NCBI RefSeq assembly: GCF_008806595.1
Contig: NZ_VZRB01000010.1
Span: 186,001-250,000, forward strand
DNA from: Streptomyces luteolifulvus
GTDB lineage: Bacteria > Actinomycetota > Actinomycetes > Streptomycetales > Streptomycetaceae
Direction of reading: 5' to 3'
Length of the DNA: 64,000 bases
The notes under the pieces are model-generated. The model did no database searches. It worked only from the letters and a program-made list of their open reading frames with translations, and was not told the origin of the DNA. Position numbers and translations under genes: made by a program. Shown piece after piece: positions 18,763-28,612 of this stretch. The first letter of the stretch is position 1. Each line of letters starts with the position of its first letter.

Positions 18763-20291
18763 ATGTCCGACACCCCTCACGTCTACGACTACGTAGTCAT
18801 CGGCGGCGGCACCGCGGGCTCCGTCATCGCCTCCCGGCTGAGCGAGAACCCGGACGTCACCGTCGCCGTCATCGAGGGCGGCCCCAGCGACGTCGGCCGC
18901 GACGACGTGCTGACCCTGCGCCGCTGGCTGGGCCTGCTCGGCGGCGACCTCGACTACGACTACCCGATCACCGAGCAGCCACGCGGCAACTCGCACATCC
19001 GGCACAGCCGCGCCCGGGTGCTGGGCGGCTGCTCCAGCCACAACACCCTGATCGCGTTCAAGCCGCTGCCGTCCGACTGGGACGAGTGGGAGGCGGCCGG
19101 CGCCAAGGGCTGGGGCGCGGTGCCGATGGAGGCGTACTACGCGCGGCTGCTGAACAACATCGTCCCGGTCGACGAGAAGGACCGGAACCCCATCGCCCGC
19201 GACTTCGTCGACGCGGCGCAGCAGGCGCTCGGCGTCCCGCGCGTCGAGGGCTTCAACAGCAAGCCGTTCACCGAGGGAGCCGGCTTCTTCGACCTCGCCT
19301 ACCACCCGGAGAGCAACAAGCGCTCGTCGGCGTCGGTGGCGTATCTGCACCCGGTGCTGGACGAGCGCCCCAACCTCCGCCTCTACCTGGAGACCTGGGC
19401 GTACCGGCTGGAGCTGGACGGCACCCGCGCCGAGGGCGTGCACGTCCGCACCAAGGACGGCGAGGAACTGTTCGTACGGGCTCGCAGCGAGGTCCTGCTC
19501 TGCGCGGGCGCCGTGGACTCGCCCCGGCTGCTGCTGCACTCCGGCATCGGTCCGAAGGCGGACCTGGAGGCACTCGGCATCCCCGTCACGCACGATCTGC
19601 CGGGCGTCGGCGAGAACCTGCTCGACCACCCCGAGTCGGTGATCGTCTGGGAGACGCACGGCCCTCTTCCGGAGAACTCCGCGATGGACTCCGACGCGGG
19701 CCTGTTCGTGCGCCGCGATCCCGGACACACGGGCCCCGACCTGATGTTCCACTTCTACCAGATCCCGTTCATGGACAACCCGGAGCGCCTGGGCCATGAA
19801 CGGCCGCCGTACGGAGTCTCGATGACGCCCAACATCCCCAGACCGAAGAGCCGTGGCCGGCTGTATCTGACCAGCGCCGACCCGTCGGTCAAGCCCGCCC
19901 TGGACTTCCGCTACTTCACCGACGAGGACGACTACGACGGCCGCACCCTGGTCGACGGCATCCGCCTAGCCCGTGAGATAGCGAAGACCGAACCGCTTGC
20001 GGGCTGGCTCAAGCGCGAGGTGGCCCCCGGCCCGCAGATCACCGGCGACGAGGAGCTCGGCGAGTACGCCCGCAGGGCTGCGCACACCGTCTACCACCCG
20101 GCGGGCACCTGCCGTATGGGTGCCGCCGACGACGAACTGGCCGTCGTCGACCCCGAGTTGCGCATCCGCGGCCTGGAGGGCATCCGGATCGCCGACGCCT
20201 CCGTCTTCCCGGCCATGACCGCCGTGAACCCGATGGTGGGGGTGCTGATGGTCGGCGAGAAAGCCGCCGAACTGCTGGGAGGTGGTGCGTG

Positions 20292-20292
<1 letters not shown>
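18763..20292 (+). CDS. GMC-family FAD oxidoreductase, probable choline dehydrogenase/oxidase
   Basis: 509 residues with the FAD-binding N-terminus YVVIGGGTAGSVIASRLSEN, the GMC signature around SRARVLGGCSSHN, LCAGAVDSPRLLLHSGIGP (second signature), and the C-terminal catalytic His/Asn region (HTVYHPAGTCRMG, MTAVNPMVGV). The family converts choline to betaine aldehyde; the neighbouring aldehyde dehydrogenase and betaine ABC transporter support that substrate. ATG 18763 is preferred because GGAG stands 10 bases upstream and the FAD fold begins 10 residues later; a GTG at 18736 is possible. The stop overlaps the transporter ATPase start by one base. Confidence 0.88.
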
Positions 20293-21334
<1,042 letters not shown>

Positions 21335-21335
<1 letters not shown>

Positions 21336-23290
21336 TGGCGACGATCAGCGCATCCGCTCCCCGTATCGCCCTGCCCGGCGTCCTTGGACACCAGGCCGTC
21401 CGCAAGCTGCTGCTGCTCGCCCTGGCCGCCGCGGTCCTCGTGCCGCTGGCGAACGCCCGCTGGGCCGGCGGCGACTGGCCCGCGGCGCTCACCGTCGACG
21501 TCTCCGAGCCGCTGACGAGGACGAGCGACTGGATCATCGACAACCGGGACAGCCACCCCCTGTTCCTGTACTTCCTCGGCCACATCAGCAACGGCGTCGT
21601 CCTGTCCGTGCGCGCCGTCTATCTCGTCCTCCTCGCCGGGGGCTGGGCGGGCGTCACCGCGTTCGCCGGGCTCGTCGCCTGGCGGGTCGCGGGCCCGCGG
21701 CTCGCGCTCGGCACGGCGGCCGCGTTCCTGGCCTGCGGGCTGCTCGGCATGTGGGTGCCGACGATGCAGACGCTCGCCCTGATGGTCGTCGCCGTCCTCG
21801 CCTCGGTCGTCGTGGGCGCCCTGCTGGGCCTGGCGGCGGGCCTGTCCGGCCGTATGGACCGGGCACTGCGTCCCGTCCTGGACACCATGCAGGTGCTGCC
21901 CGCCTTCGCGTATCTGCTGCCCGTCGTGCTGGTCTTCGGTATCGGCGTGCCCGCGGCCGTCCTCGCCACCGTCGTCTACGCCGCCCCGCCCATGGCCCGC
22001 CTCACCGCGCTCGGCCTGCGCGGCGCCGACAAGGGTGTCCTGGAGGCGGTCGCGTCGATGGGTGCCACCGCCCGCCAGCGCCTGCTCACCGCCCGCATCC
22101 CGCTGGCCCGCAAGGAACTCCTCCTCGGCGTCAACCAGACGATCATGATGGCGCTGTCCATGGCCGTCATCGCCTCCGTGATCGGCGCGGGCGGCCTCGG
22201 TGACCGCGTCTACCAGGCGCTCGCCTCGGTCGACGTGGGCGCGGCGCTCGCCGCCGGCATTCCGATCGTGCTCCTCGCCGTCGTACTGGACCGGGTGACC
22301 GGCGCCGCGGGGGAGCGGCTCGGGCAGTCCGCGGACATGCCCGCCCGCCGGCCCTACGAACTCGTCGTCGCCGTGGCCGCCGTCGTCGCCCTCGCCCTCG
22401 CCGGGCGGCTGACGGACCGGCTCGACTGGCCCGAGGCCTGGACCCTGACCATCGCCGACCCGGTCAACCGCGCCGTCGACTGGATGACCGCGCACCTGTA
22501 CTCGGGCGTCCCCTATGTGGGCGGCACCGCCGACTGGGCCGGCCGCTTCACCACCTGGGTGCTGGACCCCCTCCGGGACGGCCTCCAGTGGCTGCCCTGG
22601 TGGTCCGTGCTGCTCGTCGTCGCCGCCCTCGCCTGGCTGATCGGGACCTGGCGCACCGCGCTGACCGCCGTCCTCGCCATGGCCGCGATCGGTGTGCTCG
22701 GCGTGTGGGAGCCGTCTCTGGACACGCTGTCCCAGGTGCTCGCGGCCGTCGCCGTGACCCTGGTCCTGGGCTTCGTGACCGGTGTCGCCGCGGCGCGCAG
22801 CGACCGCTTCGAACGGGCCCTGCGTCCCGTCCTGGACGTCTTCCAGACGATGCCGCAGTTCGTGTATCTGATCCCGGTCGTCGCCCTGTTCGGCGTCGGC
22901 CGCGCGCCCGCCGTCGCCGCGGCCGTGGTCTACGCCCTGCCCGCCGTCGTCCGTATCACCGCGCAGGGACTGCGCCAGGTCGACCCGGCGGCCCTGGAGT
23001 CGGCCCGCTCGCTCGGCGCGACCAGCGGCCAGCAGCTGCGCCAGATCCAACTGCCGCTCGCCCGGCGGTCGTTGCTGCTCGCCGTCAACCAGGGCGTGGT
23101 CCTCGTCCTCGCCGTCGTCATCATCGGCGGTCTGGTCGGCGGAGGCGCGCTCGGCTACGACGCAGTCTTCGGCCTCGCCCAGGGCGACCTCGCGACCGGT
23201 CTGGTGGCCGGTGCCGCGATCGTCTGCCTCGGCCTGATGCTCGACCGGGTGACACAGCCGACGGAACGCCGCGCGAAGAAGGGAGCGTGA
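21335..23290 (+). CDS. Double-length glycine betaine ABC transporter permease (two ProW domains fused)
   Basis: 651 residues, about twice the usual permease length. Two homologous BPD_transp_1 membrane domains are joined. Each has an ATPase-contacting EAA loop: GVLEAVASMGATARQRLL with RIPLA near residues 230-255, and ALESARSLGATSGQQLRQI with QLPLA near 550-577. Each half is preceded by a related extracellular/peripheral segment (VSEPLTRTSDWIIDNR, and VNRAVDWMTAHLYSG). One polypeptide can thus supply both transmembrane subunits. Start and stop overlap or nearly touch the neighbouring transporter genes. Confidence 0.93.
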
Positions 23291-23291
23291 C

Positions 23292-24248
23292 ATGCGACTT
23301 CGTACGACCACTGCCGTGGCCGCCGGCGCGGCTCTGCTGCTTCTGACCGGCTGCGGCGCCGCCGACATGACCCAGCAGGCCTCGCCGTTCGCGAACGCCC
23401 GGGGCGCGAAGACCGTGACCCTGTCGGTGCAGTCCTGGGTGGGCGCGCAGTCGAACGTCGCGGTGGCCCAGTATCTCCTTGAGCACAAGCTCGGCTACCG
23501 CGTCGACACCGTCCAGGTCGACGAGATCCCGGCCTGGGACGCGCTCAGCCAGGGCCGCGTCGACGCGATCATGGAGGACTGGGGCCACCCCGACCAGGAG
23601 AAGCAGTACGTCGACGACAAGAAGACGATCGCGCGCGGCGGGGACCTCGGGGTCACCGGGCACATCGGCTGGTACGTGCCGACGTACTTCGCCGAGCAGC
23701 ACCCCGACGTCACCGACTGGAAGAACCTCAACACGTACGCGTCGCAGTTCCGGACCGCCGAGAGCGGCGGCAAGGGCCAGCTGATGGACGGCTCGCCGTC
23801 CTACATCACCAATGACAAGGCGCTGGTGGAGAACCTGAAGCTGGACTACCAGGTCGTGTTCGCCGGTTCGGAGGCCGCGCAGATCACCCAGATCAAGCAG
23901 TTCGCCAAGGAGCAGAAGCCCTTCCTGACGTACTGGTACGCACCCCAGTGGCTGTTCAAGAAGGTCCCCCTGACCGAGGTGAAGCTGCCGCCGTACAAGG
24001 AGGGCTGCGACGCCGACCCCGAGAAGGTCGCCTGCGCCTACCCGCACACGCCGCTCCAGAAGTTCCTCAACGCGGACTTCGCGAGGAGCGGCGGGAAGGC
24101 GGCGTCCCTGCTGAAGAAGTTCAGGTGGACGACCGAGGACCAGAACGAGGTCTCCTTGATGATCGCCGACCAGAAACTGACGCCTCAGCAGGCGGCGAAG
24201 AAGTGGGTGGACAGCCATGAGTCCACGTGGAAGGCGTGGCTGTCCTGA
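23292..24248 (+). CDS. Glycine betaine/choline-binding lipoprotein
   Basis: 318 residues. A lipoprotein signal peptide ends in the lipobox LLTGCGAAD, so the protein is anchored outside the membrane. The mature part is an OpuAC-type substrate-binding domain: VTLSVQSWVGAQSNVAVAQY, VQVDEIPAWDALSQGRVDA, MEDWGHPDQEKQY and FLTYWYAPQWLFKK, with the Trp/Tyr-rich segments typical of quaternary-amine binding pockets. It is the last gene of the operon, one base after the permease stop, and delivers substrate to the fused permease. Confidence 0.93.
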   Translation: MRLRTTTAVAAGAALLLLTGCGAADMTQQASPFANARGAKTVTLSVQSWVGAQSNVAVAQYLLEHKLGYRVDTVQVDEIPAWDALSQGRVDAIMEDWGHPDQEKQYVDDKKTIARGGDLGVTGHIGWYVPTYFAEQHPDVTDWKNLNTYASQFRTAESGGKGQLMDGSPSYITNDKALVENLKLDYQVVFAGSEAAQITQIKQFAKEQKPFLTYWYAPQWLFKKVPLTEVKLPPYKEGCDADPEKVACAYPHTPLQKFLNADFARSGGKAASLLKKFRWTTEDQNEVSLMIADQKLTPQQAAKKWVDSHESTWKAWLS

Positions 24249-24547
24249 CCGAACGTGACGCGAGTGGCCCCGAGTTCACCGAGTTCACCGAGTTCACCGG
24301 GTTCGGTGGGCGAGGGGCCCTCGCCGTCCAGGCGGCCGAACCAGCGAATCCACGCGGGGCTGTCGGCGTGGATGCCCGGTCGTGGACCGGCGTCCCGGCC
24401 GGCGACGGATGGTGACCCGGCGGCCGGCGGGCGGGAAGTCCGCGACCGCCGCGGCCGCTGCCGCGTCCGCCACCCGCTGTTCACGCCGCGCCGAACGGCG
24501 GGACGAGGCGGCGCCCGCGACCTTCGGCTTCCGATGCCGTACGGCCG
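24249..24547. other. Intergenic region between convergent genes with 9-bp tandem repeats
   Basis: These 299 bases show no gene I can support. Three exact copies of GAGTTCACC lie at 24272-24298, followed by a diverged copy. Short open frames on both strands are Arg/Pro-rich with poor codon structure. I see no strong terminator hairpin. Confidence 0.5.
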
Positions 24548-25396
24548 TCACGTCCCCTCGGCCGGCGCCTCACCGAACCGCGCCAGGGCCAGTGCCCCCG
24601 CCACGCCGACCAGGAAACCCAGCACGGCCAGCCAGGCGAGCCCCTCCCGGGTACCGTCGCCCAGCCACACCACGCCCACCGCCGCGGGCCCGATCGTCTC
24701 CCCGATCACCATGCCGGCGGTGGCCGTCGCCACCGACCCGCGCTGCAGGGCCGAGGTGAGCAGCAGGAACGCGGCCCCGCCGCCCAGCAGCAGCGCATAC
24801 GTCGCCGGGTTGGCCACCAGGGCCGAGGGCGCGAGCGAGTCGATCAGCCGCACCGCCACCTCCACCACACCGAACCCGAACCCGGCCCCCAGCCCGAGCA
24901 CCAGGGCCCGCGCCCGCCCGGGCAGCCGCCCGCCCGCGAGCCCGAGCACCAGCACGGCCACCGCCGTCCCGAGCATCGCCCACTCCAACGCGGCCGACCC
25001 GCCCCGGTCCCCCTCCGTCCCGGACGCCAGCCCCAGCATCGCGAGCCCGGCACACACCACCCCCACCGCGGCCCACTCGCCCCCGCTCAGCCGCACCTTC
25101 AGCAGCCGTGCCGCGACCACCGCGGTCACGGCGAGACTCGACGCGAGCGCCGCCCCCACCGTGTAGATCGGGATCGATCTGAGCGCGGCGATCTGCAGCA
25201 GGAACCCCAGCCCGTCCAGCGCGAGCCCCGCGAGAAACCGCCACTGCCGCAACGCCCGCAGCAGCAGCGTCGCCTCTTTGGCGGGCCCCGTGGCGGGTCC
25301 CTCCGCGGCCGCCGCCCGCGCCGCCATCGCCTGCAACACCGTCGCCGTACCGAAGCAGAGCGCGGCACCAAGCGCGCACACCATTCCAAAGAGCAC
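24548..25396 (-). CDS. DMT-superfamily (EamA-like) membrane protein
   Basis: 282 residues, about 10 hydrophobic segments in two halves (for example LDGLGFLLQIAALRSIPIYT, ALASSLAVTAVVAARLLK, ALLLGGGAAFLLLTSALQRG, LAWLAVLGFLVGVAGALAL). The pattern and the pro-segment GTATVLQAMAARA match the drug/metabolite transporter family used for small-molecule export or uptake. The substrate is unknown. The start is GTG 25396; ATG 25384 (residue 5) is an alternative, and neither has a clear ribosome site. It ends convergent to the betaine operon and is divergent from the 25513 gene. Confidence 0.8.
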   Translation of the reverse strand: MLFGMVCALGAALCFGTATVLQAMAARAAAAEGPATGPAKEATLLLRALRQWRFLAGLALDGLGFLLQIAALRSIPIYTVGAALASSLAVTAVVAARLLKVRLSGGEWAAVGVVCAGLAMLGLASGTEGDRGGSAALEWAMLGTAVAVLVLGLAGGRLPGRARALVLGLGAGFGFGVVEVAVRLIDSLAPSALVANPATYALLLGGGAAFLLLTSALQRGSVATATAGMVIGETIGPAAVGVVWLGDGTREGLAWLAVLGFLVGVAGALALARFGEAPAEGT

Positions 25397-25512
25397 AAAG
25401 TGACTCTAGGGGCAGAGGTGACGGACGGGGTGCCCGCACAGCGGTTCTCACCGATCTCTAGGCTGACCGCCGGACAACGGACGGCGACTGAGGTCACGGG
25501 GGAGAAGCGGAC

Positions 25513-25875
25513 ATGGCGGAAACACGTCGACGGCTGCGGTCGAGCACGGTCGTGCTCGGCGGCATGGGAGTCATCGCGGCGGCCCTGACCTCGTGCGGCT
25601 CGGAACCCGACCGCCGCTGCGTGGACCGCGACAGCTACGACCCCCTCACCGGCTACAAGATCGTCGCCGACCGGAACTGCAAGTCCGCCTCGTCCGGCAC
25701 CCCGGCGTCCGCCAAGGGCCGCAAGAGCACCGGCACCACCAGGAGCGGGAACGCCGCCTGGTACTACGACGCCGATGTCACCGGCAGCTACGCCGACTCC
25801 GGCACCTTCAGCCGCAGCGAGGCCGTCGACCGGGGCGGATTCGGCTGCTCCGGCTCCGGCAGCGGCGGCGGCTGA
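25513..25875 (+). CDS. Small exported lipoprotein-like protein (YgiB/DUF1190-like)
   Basis: 120 residues. An N-terminal signal (TVVLGGMGVIAAALTSCGSE) ends in a Cys that could be a lipobox. The mature part is Gly/Ser/Thr-rich with RRCVDRDSYDPLTGYKIV and RNCKS, and ends in a (GS)n-rich tail with one further Cys. In enterobacteria a similar small lipoprotein (YgiB, DUF1190) is paired with a glutathionylspermidine-synthase-like ATP-grasp protein (YgiC). The same pairing is seen here with the next gene, 13 bases away. The similarity is by pattern and context, not a database match. GGGGAGAAG precedes the ATG. Confidence 0.72.
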   Translation: MAETRRRLRSSTVVLGGMGVIAAALTSCGSEPDRRCVDRDSYDPLTGYKIVADRNCKSASSGTPASAKGRKSTGTTRSGNAAWYYDADVTGSYADSGTFSRSEAVDRGGFGCSGSGSGGG

Positions 25876-25888
25876 GTACACGGACGCC

Positions 25889-27082
25889 ATGGAACGCCGC
25901 ACCGTCGAGCCCCGCCCCGGCTGGCAGCAGACCGTCGAGGAGCAGGGGCTCGTCTACCCCCTCACCCGCCACCCCGACGACTCGCTGCGCCCCTACTGGG
26001 ACGAGAGCGCCTACTACGTCTTCACCCTCCCCGAGGTCGAGGCGCTGGAGGAGACCGTCGAGGAACTGCACCGTATGTGCCTGACGGCGGCCGAGCACAT
26101 CGTCTCCGCGGACCGCTTCGGCGACCTCGGCATCACCGACCCGCGGGTGGCGGCCGCGGTCACCGAGGCCTGGCACCGCCGCACCGAACTCCCCTCCGTC
26201 TACGGCCGCTTCGACCCGCGCTACGACGGCACCGGCCCGGCCAAGCTCCTGGAGTACAACGCCGACACCCCCACCTCACTGGTCGAGGCCGCCTCACCGC
26301 AGTGGTTCTGGATGGAGGAACGCTTCCCCGGCGCCGACCAGTGGAACTCCCTCCACGAGCGTCTCGTCGCCGCCTGGAAGAAGCAGTCCGCCCTGCTCCC
26401 GCCCGGCAGCCCCCTCTACTTTGCCCACTCCACGGCCGACGAACTCGGCGAGGACCTGATGACGGTCGCCTATCTCAAGGAGACCGCGGAACAGGCCGGC
26501 CTCGATACCGGCTGGGTCGCCATGGAGGACATCGGCTGGGACCCGCTCTCCGGCCGCTTCGTCGACCAGCAACTCCGCTTTCTCCGCAGCTGCTTCAAGC
26601 TCTACCCCTGGGAATGGCTGACCACCGACCGCTTCGCCGGCCATGTCCTCGACACCCTCGACAACGGCGGCGGCACCGGCAGCACCCTGTGGATCGAGCC
26701 CGCCTGGAAGATGCTGCTCAGCAACAAGGCCCTGCTGGCGATCCTGTGGGAGCTCTACCCCGGCCACCCCAACCTCCTCCCCGCTCACCTCGACGGCCCT
26801 CGGGACCTGGCCGGCACGACCGGATATGTGGCCAAGCCGCTGCTGGGCCGCGAGGGTGCCGGTGTGACCGTGCACGAGCCCGGCTCTCCTCCCGTCGTCC
26901 GCGAAGAGGCCTGCTGCTACCAGGAGTTGGCGCCCCTGCCCGACTTCGACGGCAACCGTGTCGTCCTCGGCGCATGGGTCGTCGAGGACGAGTCGGCGGG
27001 CCTCGGCATCCGGGAGTCGACCGGCCTGATCACGGACGAGTACGCACGCTTCCTGCCGCATGTGATCCTCCAGGCCACGTGA
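25889..27082 (+). CDS. Glutathionylspermidine synthase-like ATP-grasp protein (YgiC-like)
   Basis: 397 residues. The family forms amide bonds on peptide-like substrates with ATP, but the substrate of these short versions is unknown. Visible features are the N-terminal RPGWQQTVEEQGLVYP, LPSVYGRFDPRYDGTGPAKL, LLEYNADTPTSLVEAASPQW, PLYFAHSTADELGEDLMTVA, and the ATP-binding end GYVAKPLLGREGAGVTVHE. The ATG at 25889 is the first start after the upstream stop that keeps the family N-terminus; the ribosome site is weak, so coupling to the upstream gene is likely. The last codons lie in a 17-bp tandem repeat that supplies the stop. Confidence 0.88.
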   Translation: MERRTVEPRPGWQQTVEEQGLVYPLTRHPDDSLRPYWDESAYYVFTLPEVEALEETVEELHRMCLTAAEHIVSADRFGDLGITDPRVAAAVTEAWHRRTELPSVYGRFDPRYDGTGPAKLLEYNADTPTSLVEAASPQWFWMEERFPGADQWNSLHERLVAAWKKQSALLPPGSPLYFAHSTADELGEDLMTVAYLKETAEQAGLDTGWVAMEDIGWDPLSGRFVDQQLRFLRSCFKLYPWEWLTTDRFAGHVLDTLDNGGGTGSTLWIEPAWKMLLSNKALLAILWELYPGHPNLLPAHLDGPRDLAGTTGYVAKPLLGREGAGVTVHEPGSPPVVREEACCYQELAPLPDFDGNRVVLGAWVVEDESAGLGIRESTGLITDEYARFLPHVILQAT

Positions 27083-27112
27083 TCCTCCAGGCCACCTGAT
27101 CTTCCAGGCCCG
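27062..27112 (+). repeat. Three 17-bp tandem repeats across a stop codon
   Basis: GTGATCCTCCAGGCCAC occurs twice exactly (27062-27078, 27079-27095) and a third time with changes (27096-27112). The first copy encodes the end of the ATP-grasp protein and the second copy provides its TGA (27080-27082). Because 17 is not a multiple of 3, the duplication itself defines the present C-terminus. Confidence 0.9.
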
Positions 27113-27182
27113 GTGCGGAGCACGCACAGTCCGGCCACCGGCACCCGAGGCGTCGGGCCGGCTGCCGCACGGCCGGGGCAGG

Positions 27183-28388
27183 TCACACCCCGAGCACGCC
27201 CCGCAGCTGCGCGAGCCCCCAGTCCAGGTCCTCCTTCCCGATCACCAGCGGCGGCGCGATCCGGATCGTGGGCCCGTGGCTGTCCTTCACCAGTACTCCC
27301 CGGTCCATCAGCTTCTCGGAGACCTCCCGCCCCGTCCCGTACGCCCGGGCGACATCCACCCCCGCCCACAGCCCCCGCCCGCGCACCGCCGACAGCCTCC
27401 CCTTGGCGGCCAACTCCCGCAGCTCCCGGTGCAGATGCTCGCCGAGCTCCGCCGCCCGCGCCTGGAACTCGCCCGTCCGCAGCATCGCGATCACCTCCAG
27501 CGCCACCGCACAGGCCAGCGGATTCCCGCCGAACGTCGACCCGTGCTCCCCGGGCCGGAACACCCCCAGCACCTCCGCCGAGGACACCACCGCCGAAACG
27601 GGCACGATCCCGCCCCCGAGCGCCTTCCCGAGCACATACATGTCGGGCACCACTCCTTCGTGCTCGCACGCGAAGGTACGCCCCGTCCGCCCCAGCCCCG
27701 ACTGGATCTCGTCCGCCACGAACAGCACGTTCCGCTCCCGCGTCAGCTCCCGCACCGCCGGCAGATAGCCGGCGGGCGGCACCAGCACCCCCGCCTCGCC
27801 CTGGATCGGTTCCAGGAGCACCGCCACCGTGTTCTCGGTGAGCGCCGCCCGCATCGCCGTCAGATCCCCGTAGGGCACGATCTCGAAGCCCGGTGTGTAG
27901 GGCCCGAAGTCCGCTCGCGAGTCCGGGTCGGTGGAGAAGCTGATGATCGTCGTCGTACGGCCGTGGAAGTTGTTGGTGGCGACCACGATCTTCGCCATCT
28001 CCGCGGGCACGCCCTTGACCCGGTACCCCCACTTCCGGGCCGTCTTCACCGCGGTCTCCACCGCCTCCGCGCCCGTGTTCATCGGCAGCACCGTCTCCAT
28101 CCCGCACAGCGCGGCGAGCTCGGTGCAGAACGCTGCGAACCGGTCGTGATGAAAGGCCCGCGACGTCAGGGTCACCCGCTCCAGCTGCGCCTTCGCCGCC
28201 TCGACGATGCGCCGGTTGCGGTGCCCGAAGTTGAGCGCCGAATATCCGGCCAGCAGATCCAGATACCGCCGCCCTTCCACATCCGTCATCCACGCCCCGT
28301 CCGCCGTCGCCACGACGACCGGCAGGGGGTGATAGTTGTGCGCACTGTGCGCGTCGGCCGCGGCGATGAGTGTCTCCGTAGCGGTCAC
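27183..28388 (-). CDS. rocD: Ornithine aminotransferase
   Basis: PLP enzyme converting ornithine and 2-oxoglutarate to glutamate semialdehyde and glutamate. At 401 residues it has the usual length. It shows NYHPLPVVVATADGAWMTDV, LDLLAGYSALNFGHRN, MNTGAEAVETAVKTAR, NNFHGRTTTIISFS, VLLEPIQGEAGV, the Asp of FVADEIQSGLGRTG and the Schiff-base Lys in LGKALGGGIVP. These features favour OAT over acetylornithine aminotransferase. GTG 28388 follows CAGGGAGAGACC. No arginase or dimethylarginine hydrolase gene lies beside it here. It is divergent from glyA. Confidence 0.92.
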   Translation of the reverse strand: MTATETLIAAADAHSAHNYHPLPVVVATADGAWMTDVEGRRYLDLLAGYSALNFGHRNRRIVEAAKAQLERVTLTSRAFHHDRFAAFCTELAALCGMETVLPMNTGAEAVETAVKTARKWGYRVKGVPAEMAKIVVATNNFHGRTTTIISFSTDPDSRADFGPYTPGFEIVPYGDLTAMRAALTENTVAVLLEPIQGEAGVLVPPAGYLPAVRELTRERNVLFVADEIQSGLGRTGRTFACEHEGVVPDMYVLGKALGGGIVPVSAVVSSAEVLGVFRPGEHGSTFGGNPLACAVALEVIAMLRTGEFQARAAELGEHLHRELRELAAKGRLSAVRGRGLWAGVDVARAYGTGREVSEKLMDRGVLVKDSHGPTIRIAPPLVIGKEDLDWGLAQLRGVLGV

Positions 28389-28461
28389 GGTCTCTCCCTG
28401 AGGTGCCGAGAGGTGAGGACGACCCCGTTCCTATCGTCGCTCGCATGGTGGACGAGGGACC

Positions 28462-28488
28462 TTGCCCGTCCGGCGCGCCCGGTAGGCT
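28462..28488 (+). promoter_or_regulatory. Possible glyA promoter
   Basis: TTGCCC (28462-28467) and TAGGCT (28483-28488) are separated by 15 bases, a little short for an HrdB-type promoter. Transcription would begin near 28494, exactly at the 5' end of the riboswitch, which supports the call. Confidence 0.45.
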
Positions 28489-28493
28489 GACCG

Positions 28494-28580
28494 CAGGGCC
28501 GTGACTGGCGCGCTGGGATGGGACCGACCATCGGGGAGCGGCCCGAGCTGGAATGTGTGCCGTGCGCCTGGGCCGTACCG
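28494..28580 (+). promoter_or_regulatory. ZTP (pfl) riboswitch upstream of glyA
   Basis: The leader matches the ZTP aptamer as I know it. The 5' half has GGGCC followed by GTGACTGGCG, closing with CCATCGGGGAGC and the pairing GGCCC (28496-28500 with 28540-28544). After a linker, the 3' half has the conserved GCCTGGGC-type hairpin (GTGCCGTGCGCCTGGGC, 28557-28573). The RNA senses ZTP/ZMP, which builds up when 10-formyl-THF is short, and relatives turn on glyA or other folate genes. The glyA ribosome site GGAGGT (28602-28607) lies about 25 bases past the aptamer, so control could act on translation; no clear terminator hairpin is seen. Confidence 0.85.
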
Positions 28581-28612
28581 TGAACGCCGAACGCCACGTC
28601 CGGAGGTCCCTC

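Noticed and set aside
17053..19797. 914-codon minus-strand open frame
   Set aside because: Antisense to the aldehyde dehydrogenase and GMC oxidoreductase genes, which have clear motifs; the antisense product has none.
24249..24547. Short open frames on both strands in the gap after the betaine operon
   Set aside because: They are Arg/Pro-rich, overlap the ends of real genes, and lack ribosome sites and codon bias.
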